Of a stretch of DNA of 64,000 bases, positions 19,735 to 32,800 are shown piece by piece (positions within the stretch are counted from its first letter, which is position 1; every line of letters begins with the position of its first letter). The translations under genes and the position numbers were made by a program. The notes beneath the pieces are model-generated. The model made no database searches. It was not told the DNA's origin and saw only the letters and a program-made list of their open reading frames with translations. Source of the stretch: Eutreptiella sp. 'Long Island Sound 2002' (taxonomy: Eukaryota > Euglenozoa > Euglenophyceae > Eutreptiales > Eutreptiaceae); NCBI GenBank assembly GCA_964036045.1, contig OZ038379.1:111050611-111114610 (forward strand). Reading direction: 5' to 3'.

Positions 19735-20012
19735 GTTCCAGGTGGCGGAGTACTGGAGTCTTGGGGGTCAACGCGGCGGTACTGGGATCCGTAAGGCGGG
19801 GGTACGCGGCTGTACTGGGGAGCCGTGCAGTGGGGGAGCAGCGGGGAAGTTCCAGATGACGGTGTACTGACATCGTGGGGGTGTACGCGGCGGTACAGGG
19901 GACCGTATGGTGGGGGTATGCGGCGGTACAGGAGTCCGTACGGTGGGGGAACGCGGCGGTACTGGGGAACCGTACAGTGGGGGAGCACGGGGATGCATGG
20001 CGGTACTGGGGT
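19735..20012 (+). repeat. GCGGTAC minisatellite in the LINE 3' UTR (copy 1)
   Basis: Degenerate tandem units of roughly 33-50 bp, each with a CGCGGCGGTACTGG-like block, then CCGTA and GTGGGGG. GCGGTAC or a close variant recurs at least six times. It is present in copy 2 at 41278-41555. Confidence 0.6.
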
Positions 20013-20331
20013 GTCCCCCTGACCCCTCTAACAACTCAGGGGGAGCGCGGGGGCATCCCCTGGCCCCGTTAACAAACTAGAGGGACCGTGCCTGCGGGCA
20101 TGTACATAGTCTAACCTCTGACCTTGGCCTTGTGGTTGCAGTGGTGAGTGTCGTGGCGGCTAGCAGGTGGCGTCGGCATGGCAACGGCGGTACTGCGCGG
20201 CGTCGTAGTGAAGAGTATGCAGTCGCCTCACCACTGTAACAGCTTACCCCTGGGGGGCACCAGTCCGGTCGGCTAGAGGCGAGGAGGGCAGGGGAGCGGC
20301 GTGCTGAGTGGTCCGGGGGGTGACGCGCGGG

Positions 20332-20346
20332 CCAATGCTATAAGTA
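20332..20346 (+). promoter_or_regulatory. CCAAT/TATA-like block in the 3' UTR (copy 1)
   Basis: CCAAT followed 2 bp later by TATAAGTA, about 1.2 kb after ORF2. The spacing is tighter than usual for a CCAAT-TATA pair. It may be chance in a long GC-rich tract. Confidence 0.15.
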
Positions 20347-21093
20347 GGCTCGCCACGTCGTCGGTGGGGGCCGAACCTGCGGCCTGGCCGCTGCTGTGGC
20401 GGAAGAGGCGCAACCACGGAAGCTGGCCAATCAGTGCAGGTAAGGGTCAAGGGTAGGCGCCAGGGCATAGTATGTGGGCCAGATGAGGTGCACCTGGTAA
20501 CCACGGCCCGGGGCGAGCCTCTGGTGGGTACCCCTACAGGGGGTCGATAACCAAGCTACGGCACCCACCAGCCCGAATCCCAGCCAGCGATATTCACGGG
20601 TTGCGCCACTCCCGTCGCAAAGCGGCCGGCGTCCCCCCCTGTAGACCCTCAAGATATATTATATGTGGGCAAGTGAATGCCTCGATGCAGACTGGGCGCT
20701 GGCCCCTGACATGGGGTGCCAGCATGGTATATATCTGGGGTGTGGGGGCAGCACGGGGCCACGGGGACGTGGAGTTGGTAACGTGTTTCTGTACTATACT
20801 AGGGGGCTGGTGCGGTGGGAAGATGGCGTACAATGTGGAGACATGGGGGCGATGACAGCTGAGGGCCAGGCTAGGCTGGAGCCTCCCAGAAATCCTGGCT
20901 GTGCACATACAGGCTAGTGCGTGCTGGCAGAGGGATACGTGGAGTCGGGGGTGGTGGGCAGTTTCGAGGACGCGGAAGACAATGGATTACGTGGGGTCAT
21001 GGGTGTTGGGTGTCTCCACAGTGGCGGGGCAACGTGAACGATGGAGGGACAGCTCTCGCTTCGCCGCATGCATGCTGCTTTGTTCCTTGGTTG

Positions 21094-21293
21094 NNNNNNN
21101 NNNNNNNNNNNNNNNNNNNNNNNNNNNNNNNNNNNNNNNNNNNNNNNNNNNNNNNNNNNNNNNNNNNNNNNNNNNNNNNNNNNNNNNNNNNNNNNNNNNN
21201 NNNNNNNNNNNNNNNNNNNNNNNNNNNNNNNNNNNNNNNNNNNNNNNNNNNNNNNNNNNNNNNNNNNNNNNNNNNNNNNNNNNNNNNNNNNNN
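21094..21293. other. Assembly gap (200 N)
   Basis: Exactly 200 N, which looks like a fixed-size placeholder, so the real distance is unknown. It hides the 3' end of LINE copy 1 and the left part of the adjacent MITE-1 unit. Confidence 0.98.
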
Positions 21294-24201
<2,908 letters not shown>

Positions 24202-24250
24202 GCGCGTCCTGCAACCTACTCTGACCTCATCCATGCGTCATGTCTTGTCC

Positions 24251-26885
24251 GTCACGCCTAGGACAGGAAGCAGGAAGCGACACGGGGGGACGGGCACCTA
24301 CGGCGCCATCCGTAGGGCCTCCCGTGCAGTGACCCCACCAGTGGCGCAGAGGGGACGCGCACCAGTGGCGCCATCCACTGGACCCCCTGCGCCTGTTGCG
24401 GAGTGTGCGACGCAGAGGGGACGGGCACCAGCGGCGCCAACCGGTGGGCCCCCTGCGGCGTGAATTGAACTGTACTGATTAACTAGGTGGCCAGGGGATG
24501 CCACAAATGAATCCCCCATCCGCCTCCCCGCGTCTCTGCCATAGGACCTCAGGGGCCTCCATCGCGCTCGGGGGTGGCAGAGGCCCGGGGGACGAGAGCG
24601 TCCGGCCGCTTTGTAGCCGCCACTTCCAGCGGACTGATACCACGGCACCGGTATCAGGACGCTCGGAAGTGGATACACAGGCACCAGGGAGAGGATGGGA
24701 GGTCGGCCCCCCCCGGGCTGTTTGGTGCCGAAACAGGGGCCCACCCCTCGTCCAGGGCGGCGGATGGCGCAAGAAGCCTTCGAGGCGTACGGTAAGTCCT
24801 CCCCGCTGCCCGCACTTCATCATCTTCCGAATCCACCCGGGTACGTACTTCCTCCAGTAAGTATGGGCACAGGAGGGAGCAGGCACGGGACACAGAGCAC
24901 CATGCGGAGACGCGGCGACTACCGCCGAGGGGGCAACAGCGGCTGGTGATCATGGAGTGCGGGGCCTTTACCATGGAGCAGGGAGGGAAGGCCCAAAGGG
25001 AAACCTCCCCCCCCCCCCCGCGGCAGCCAAGTGCCTCGCCCCGTGGTTGTGCTGTGCCTACGACATGCCTGCGACGTGCGTGCAACGGAAGGGGGGCGCA
25101 AAGGGCGCCCCACCCCCCCCCACCACCACCACCCCCCCGAGGGCGAAAGCGGGAAGGGAGGGGGCGAAAAGAGCCCCCCCCCCCCCCCCCCGAGGACGAC
25201 GCGGCAGGGTGGGGAGGCAGAGGAAGGAGAGTGCGGGACGAGCCACACGACCGTGCCCGTAGAGGGCGCGCTCCGTGCGAGCCCCGGCGGGGGGACCACC
25301 GGGGGTGCGGGCGTAGGATAGAAGGGGCGACGGAGGGAGCCGCGAGGCTAACCCCCCCCCCCCTGCAGAGGGACGAAAACCACGCCTCGTGCCTACGACG
25401 CGAGGGCAACGGCAGGAAAACGACAAGGCCCCCCCCCCCCCACAAGCCTCCGCCCCCCCAAGGGTGGGGGTTGCGGGAAGGGAAGGGCGGGCAGCGGCCC
25501 CCCCTCACCAGCGGGGGGGGCACCGGGGGAGAGCACGCAGCGTGGACAGGGCAAAGGCAAGGGCCACGCGGCGTGCCTCACACCCCAGCAGGAGGACAAG
25601 GGCCGTGCCGCGTGCCAGTGCCGTGCCTGCGACGTGCTTACGCCGGAGGAAGGGCAACGAGGGCGCACCCCCCCCCCCTCGCCCCCACCTCCCGCACCCA
25701 CCGAGGACAGAGGCGAGGGCAACGGGGAGATGGCGAGGGGACAAGAGGGATGACGGTAGCGAGCGGCGGACCCCCCCCCGGGGACACCGCGGCGGGGTGG
25801 AGTGACAAAGGGGCGAGACGACCGTGCCCAAGGGGGGCACGCGCCGTGCAAGCCCCCACGGGGGGACCGCCGGGGGTGCAACCGCAGGAAGGGTAGGGTG
25901 ACGACGGGGGCCACACGGCAACCCCCCCCCCCCCTTGCGCAAAAGGGAGGACAGCGAGAACCCCCCCCCCCCCCCGCCTCCAACACCGACGCCAACCCGC
26001 AGAAAGGGCGAGGGCGGAAAAAAAAAAAAAAAAAAAAAACAAAGACACAAAGCGAGCAACCAAGGGCACCAACATGCCGGAGCAGAGACAGCCAGCAGGG
26101 GCAGACGGGACAGGGCGGGAGCCAGGGGGCACGGCAAGGGGCCAGGGCCCCTGGGGAAGAAAGCAGGGGAGCAGGGACCAACGGGGGGGGGCGGGGTGAC
26201 AAGGGCCCGCGAACGACGCTGGTGAGGTACCCGACCTCTGGGGTTTGGGGGCCCCCCCGGTGTCCGTATCGGCCCCATCTGAGCGCGAGCAATAAGGTGG
26301 GATACGCCCGGGACCGATGGCCAGCGGCCCGAGGTGGCACCGGCCTGGGGGGGTGGCCAATGGGCCTGACCAGGAGCACTCCCCACGGCACGTACTGCGG
26401 TTCGTGTCCTGTGAGGGGCTGCGGGTAGGGCACACCGTCCATCGGGGTAAGCAAGAGACGTGCCTAACCCGCAAGGACTCCCCAGTGACCCACAGTGTAC
26501 CCGACCCCGGTGTGGGGAAGGGCCGACGTACCTGGTTACGACGCAGGTCCATTTGTACTGAGCGGGTACAAATGGACGGCCCGTACAACAGAGTTACACC
26601 CTGACGGGGAGTGCATGCATCGGCCCCCCCGTGGGGAAACTCCCGGGGGGAGGGACCAGAGCCGGCGTCGGGCGCCCCCCCCCCCCCCAACCCAAGGGCC
26701 AAGGGGCACACCAAGCGAACACAGACGGGGGCACAGGAACACGGAGGGAAGAAGGGGCGAGCAAGGGGGGTGCGCAGCTGTGTCGTGCGAAGTGTTGTGC
26801 AACCATACACCAATGGCAAGCGGGACGGGCCATGGAGTCCACCCGTTCTCCCGTGTCCTTAGCTCACACAGCCTTCGTTAGCTAA
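24251..26885 (+). other. Poly-C-rich 5' leader of LINE copy 2
   Basis: Near-identical to copy 1 2690-5323, with one extra C in the run near 25175 that raises the offset to 21562. Non-coding; the frames present are compositional. Confidence 0.6.
26547..26577 (+). promoter_or_regulatory. Perfect 12-bp hairpin upstream of ORF1 (copy 2)
   Basis: Same stem and TGAGCGG loop as at 4985-5015, at the same distance from the ORF1 start. Confidence 0.5.
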
Positions 26886-29800
26886 ATGTCGCTATCTGTC
26901 CCCACCAATCCCGCGGAGTTGCCAGCCTTCCGGCGACGTGCCCGGCGCCTGGTAGACACAGTGTCTGATCTCGTCAGACACGGGCCGCACACGTACGCGG
27001 CGTTCCAGGCGCGCGTGGACGCGGACCGTCCGGCCAGGGACAACGGGTGGGACCACTTCGTCGACGTCTGCTTGCGGCAGATGTTGGCCCGCGATCCCCA
27101 CCCGTACAACGCGCCCGACGTTCAGGCGCGGTTCGCAGCGGGCACGGTGCCGTTCGGGGTGCACCTGCTCAACCGACTACTCCGATGTCTACAAGATCTC
27201 GGGCAGCTCGAGGACGCGCAGCGCGGACGGCCCCCGGTGGGGTTGGCGGGGCAGCCGGGGTATGCGGCGCCGGGTGCGATTCCGATGCCGCCGCCCCCTG
27301 GCCTCGGGCCCATGCCCATCCCGCCCTTTGGGACTCACCACCACCACCAACTTCATCTCCATCACCTACTTCATCACCCCGTCGGGTTCCCCATGATGCA
27401 GCATCACCTCCCACACCAACACGTACACCCGGCGGCTGTGCCACAGCCCCCAGTCCATCTTCACCTTCACCACCAACTGGCGGCTGTGCCACAGCACCCT
27501 GTCCACCTACACCATCACCATCATCATCACCAACCGCACCGGCATGTGGAGTACCCGCATCCCCTGCCCCAGCAGCACCCAAGACCGCCTCAGCACACGG
27601 TGCCGGTGCCGGAACCGGTGCCGGTGCCTGGGCCGGGGCGGAGTGCCCAGCAGCAAGGGGTGTCGCAAGGGGCTGTGCCACAGCACCTCGTCCACTTTCA
27701 CCATCACCGTCACCATCACCATCCGCACCAGCAAGTGGAGTACCCACATTCCCTGCCCCAGCAGCAATCACTGGCGCCTCAGCACACGATGCCGGTGCCG
27801 GAATCGGTTCCGTTGCCTGAGCCAGGGTGGGACGCCCAGCAGCAGGGGGTTTCGCAAGGAGCTGGGCCACAGCACCCAGTCCACCCTCACCATCACCATC
27901 ACCAACATCGTCCACACCAGCATGTGGAGTATCCACATCCCCTACCCCAGCAGCACCCACGGCGGCCTCAGCACACAATGCCGGTGCTAGAGCCGGTACC
28001 GGTGCCTGGGCCGGGGCGGAGCGCCCAACAACAGGGGGTGTCGCAAGAGGCTGTGCCACGGCACCCCGTCCACCCTCACCGTCACCATCACCATCACAGT
28101 CCGCACCTGCATGTGGAATGCCCTCGCCCCCCGCCCCAGCGGCACTCACAGCCGATGCCTCGGCACGCCGTGTCGGTGCCGGTACCGGTGCCGGCTCCAG
28201 AACCGGGGCGGGGCGCCCAGCAGCAGGGGGTGTCGCAAGGGGAGGCAGCACATGGTGTGCCCCCGGGCGAGGCGAAGAGTATGGGGGCACCTGCGCCGCC
28301 CCTGGCAGAGCCTCAACCGGAGGTTCCCGCGGCGGGGTCGCCACCGCGGACGGTCCAGATGCCGGACCCGGCCGTGCCGCGCGAGGCCCCGCCCGTGGTG
28401 CCGACGGGCCCGGAGCCAGTGGTGCCGGGTGGGATGCAGGGCGCGGCCCCCGTGGGGAGGACTACGACGGGGGTACAAGCGGGGGAGGATGCGGCGCAGG
28501 AGGCGGCAGTGGCTGGCCCGCGAGGCATCAGCGAGCTGCTCACGCAGGCCCTGGAGGAGTACCGGCGGACGGCCGTGAGGAGTGGGGGAGCAGCGCCGGA
28601 AGGGGCTGACGCCGGCGAGCTAATCGCGCAGGCGCTCGCGGCTGTCGCCCCGAGGACGGACGGGGCCCAGGAGACGTCGACGGAGGCGGTTTCTTCGGGG
28701 GGACAGGACGCGGGGCGGGGTGTGCCGAAGGCGCAAACGCCAGCGGAGGGCGGCGGGGTTGTGGAGCCCAGTGGGGGACGTGCCAAGGGGGAAGGAGTGG
28801 AGGAGTGGATGTGGGAGTGGCGGGAGTGGCGCCAGGTGGCACCCGGTGTGCCGTGTCCGGCGGGGCTGGCGTACAGCATGGACCTCCATGCGGGCACCAG
28901 CTGGGCCCGGCTGCCCGACAACTTGCGGGCACGGCTGGACGCGGCGGAGGCGGCAAGGGGCGGAGGCGCTGACGAGCGGCCTCTGGCGCCCTTCCCGCCG
29001 CGGCCGGACACGCCGCCGGCGGTGGTCGCAGCCGGGGACGGGGCGGAGGGGGGGCAGGAAGCGGAGGAAGTGGAGGACGAGGAGGCATACGGGCCCGGCG
29101 AGTCGGCGCTGGCCCTCATGTTTGAGGACGACGCCGGGCCCGACGTCTACGCCGGCATGGACGAGGACCCGGCCAACGAGCCGCTGCGGCCCATGCCCAC
29201 TGCGGTGCCGCCCCCTCCCCTGGGGAGCTGTGAGCGGCGGCACTGCAGGTACCATGCGGCCGAGGGCGCCCACAGGCACCGCCTCACGGGCACGGGGCAG
29301 CGGGGGGCAGAGATGCTGGCAAGCGCCCTGGAGCGCTATGAGCTCCAGCGCCCAGGGCAGGTCGCCCGGGAGATGGCCCTGGCGGCGGCGTCCCCGGGCG
29401 ACGGCCAGGTCCGCTGCGTCCAACTGGGGGATGCGGCGGTCCTGGGTCATCACCCCGGTGATGTCCGGGCGGCCGAGCCCCAGGAAAGCCTCCCCCTGTC
29501 GGTGCGCCTGTCCGTGGTGCGCCTGATGGGCGAGGCAGGGCTGGAGGACGTGCGGCGGGACGAAGGCCTGTACGTGGCCTTGTGGCGGGGTGGGGCTGAC
29601 GCTTGGCGTCGCGAGCAGGCTGGGCGGCCCCTCACACCCCAGGCGCTGGGGTCCCATGCGCTCCTGGTGGCGTTGCACCCCGAGGGTGCAGAGGTCGTGT
29701 TCGGCGCGGACCGCCTGCTGCTGACCGGGGATGGGGCGGTCCTCGTCCCCACCTCCAGCAGCTACCGCCTTGAGAGCCGCGGCGGTGACCTCAAGCTGCT

Positions 29801-32800
29801 GGTGGTGGTGGGCACGCGCCTCGACGGGAGTGCCGCCCCCCAGGGGTCCGCACGCGCGATCCCGGTGGGAGGAGACGGGGAAGCAGGCCGTGGCGGTGAC
29901 GAGGTGGGGCAAGAGCAGCCCACGGGGGAGGAGCAACAGCAGGATCAGCCGGAGGTGGCCAGGGAGGAGGTGGACGTGCAGGCCATTGTGGCGGCGGCCC
30001 TGGCGAGGATCTCGGATGCTGCGGGCCCGCCGCCGACGACGGAGGAACTGGAGGAGGAGGACCAGCGCAGGGGGGGTGAGGATGCGCAGGTCGCCATGGA
30101 ACAGGACGAGGAGCCGGAGTTCAAGGGTGAGGAGGCGCAGGGTGCCGGGGAGCAGGACGAGGAGCTGGTGATCGTGGGGGCGAAGGAAGCGCGTGAGGTG
30201 AGCCCCAGGGAGCCGGGGGTGGCGGATAAGGCTGGGCCGAAGACGGGGGAGGAGGAAACCTGCAGGCACTGGGCCAAGGGATGGTGCATGCGGGCAGATG
30301 CCTGCCGGTACGCCCACCCCCAGCCGCCGGTGCCGCGGGGAGTACCCCAGGAGTTGCTCCTGATCCTCCAGGCCATGGCCCGTGTGGGGGCTCTCAGCCT
30401 GGACCGCAGCCGGGACCACGGCAGGGGCCACGGGACGTTGCTGCAGGATGCGGTGGTAAAGGCGCAAGGGGGAGGACTCCCGGCGGTGGTGTATGCGGTG
30501 GAGAGTGGGGGCCTGACCGAGTGGGCGGTGGCGTTGCCGTGTGGCATGGCGGCCCTGCTCACTCCGTTCCCGGTGGTCCCGTGGAGGGACATGGTCACCG
30601 TCCAGGAGGCCAACCTGGGATGGGTGTGCACGTGGCACACACATCCTGCCGGCATGGACCCTCGCGAGTGGCAGGCTAAGGCGGTCGTGACGTACCTGTC
30701 CTGGTCGTTGCCGGCAGCGCCGGGTGCGTGGGCGCAGTGGTGGGACAGGGCGCTCAGCTGGGCGAGGGATGGCAGTGCTGTGGCGGCCTGCCCTGACCTC
30801 CCTCGCGAGCCCGTCTCAGTCCAGCCGTGGACTGTCTCCCTGCATCTCCCCACGGTGGCGGCTCGTCTTGCGACCACGGACCCGGAGGTCTCGCTGCTGG
30901 GAGACCGAGAGGGGCCAGGGCTTCGCCTGCGTCAGGGGCTGGAAGTTCGCACCGCCCGCCTCCCCAGCCCTGTGGACGGGGACATCCTGGGGGGACTTCA
31001 GTTCACGCGGGCTGGCGGGGCTGACGTGTGGACCGCTGTCCATCGCCAGCTCCCAGACGCGTGGCCCCAGGTGTACCGGCCCCCTGGTCACGAGCGTCTT
31101 GTGGGAGTGGAATGGCGCGTGTGGGCCGCCAACGGCCCGTGCCCACCGGTGGTGGTCCTGCCCAGGAGGACCAACCACCCCAGCTGGGAGACCGTGGCGG
31201 TCTTGTGGGGATGGGTGGCGGTCCGTGGGGCCGATGGCCACGTCTTCACTGCCCCAAGGGGCACGGTGATCGAGACCGACGGGGGGACGGCGTTGCAGCT
31301 CACAGCGGAGCCCCTGACCACGCATGCTGTAGTGGCCGTCCTCCAGTGGGGTGCCAACAAGCCGCAGCCCTGGCGCGATCAGGTCGCAGTGGCTGTCTGG
31401 CGGGACCTGCCGGTCCTTAGGGCCGCCGTCTGGTCAGGAGGGGCGGGGCGGCACCTCCCGGGCGCACTCCCCTGGCTGCGGGGCGGCGGAGACGCCTCTC
31501 CCCCGCCAGCTGAGTTGCGGGGCGCCCTGGAGCGAGTGTACTCCGAGCCCAGGCACCAATTCCTGGTGGCCGCGGACCATGGGGTGGAGCTCAGCGACGA
31601 CGTGGTCGCGCTGGCAGCCGACGTGGTGCAGTGCCTGGCCCCCCACGCCATGATGCTCCCGAGGGAGGGGTGGGAAGGCCAGCGGCACGACCAAACCCCG
31701 GCTGCCCTCCTCATTGCGAGGTACGTCGAGCTGGGGGGCTCAGAGGCGGTGTACCTCGACCGGTTGGAGACGCCGGACATGCGGCACTGGACGGCCCACC
31801 ACCTCGTGGCCCCTGACACGCGGTTGGCAGTGGACCCGCTGGGCCGGCCTGTGGTGTCGGGGGCCCCGCCCCAATGGCCGCACACGTGGGACATGGCGGT
31901 CCGGACGATGCGCATGGCACCCAGGGGCCAGAGGGCGGGATGGCCGGGTGCGGAGCGTCTGCTGGCGGAGGCCCGGGCGGCTCAGGTGCAGCAGCCGGCC
32001 GGCAACACCAAGGACTGTGGCGTGTGCGCCCTCATGTCCGCCGTCGGTACCCTCCTCAGGGTGCCGAGGCCGGGCAACCTCCTGTCCGCGCTGGACAGGC
32101 GGTGGGTGGCGGCGGTGGTCCTCAACAGGGACATGGGGCCCATCGCGCGTCTGCCGTCCCTGGGGGAGCTGCCCGCGGCGGTGTTGGAGGCCCTGCCGGC
32201 GCCCCGCGCGCCCTTGGACCTGGCAAACGTCCCGCACAACGTGGGGCTGCCCGGGGCGCGCATGCAACATGCCCTGCTGTGTATGGCAGCGGCGTCGGAC
32301 GGGGGGATGTCCATGCTGGCGACAGTGTCCCTGCAGCACGTGCAGGACGCGATGCAGCAGCAGCGGATGCATGCCCCCCAGCCGTGGGAAGAGAGCGCCA
32401 AGCGGTGGCTGCGGGTGGAGAGCGTGTCCTCCACCCATACGGTGGGCATGGCGGATATGGGGCGGTTGGTGGTGTTGGAGGGGGCGGAGTATTGGGCCTG
32501 TGTTCGGGTGGAAACGGGGGGACTGGAGTGGGTCGTAGTCACCGCGTGCCGGCTCAGGAGGCAGCAGTCCAGGGGCCCGGCCTGCTACCGGGTGTTCCAG
32601 GAGTGCCTCAGTGGTCTGGGGCCGGTGCGCAGGGCGCACAGGTGCACGGCCGAGGACATCCCGCCAGCGCCGGCGGTCTTCGTGGAGGTCACGCGGCCGC
32701 CAGTGGTCCAGGGGCAGGACGTCTGGCCCGTAGTCCCGAGCAACATGTGGCAGGCTGAGCATGCAGCTGGCATATGCAAGGCGCTGCAGGGTCACGCGGC

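Larger units (their letters stand above)
1..21093 (+). mobile_element. Giant non-LTR retrotransposon (LINE), copy 1
   Basis: This copy lines up with the complete second copy (22024-42957) at an offset of 21561-21562 up to 18284 and 21543 after that. It reads 5' monomers, poly-C leader, ORF1, one TGA, ORF2 and a 3' UTR. The 5' end lies upstream of the window, because sequence homologous to the monomers already occurs near position 183. The 3' end disappears into the N gap; copy 2 shows that at least another 320 bp belong to it. Both ORFs are intact, so of the two copies this one is the candidate for activity. APE endonuclease plus RT plus RNase H places it among APE-type LINEs. The clade needs an RT phylogeny; Tad/I/R1-like and RandI/Dualen-like are possibilities, not findings. 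At over 20 kb it is far longer than the usual 4-8 kb. Confidence 0.9.
19154..21093 (+). other. 3' UTR of LINE copy 1 (truncated by gap)
   Basis: GC-rich non-coding tract after the ORF2 TGA. It contains a minisatellite (19735-20012) and a CCAAT/TATA-like block (20332-20346). Short ORFs here have no domain signals. The terminal part is missing in the assembly; copy 2 supplies it at 42636-42957. Confidence 0.7.
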
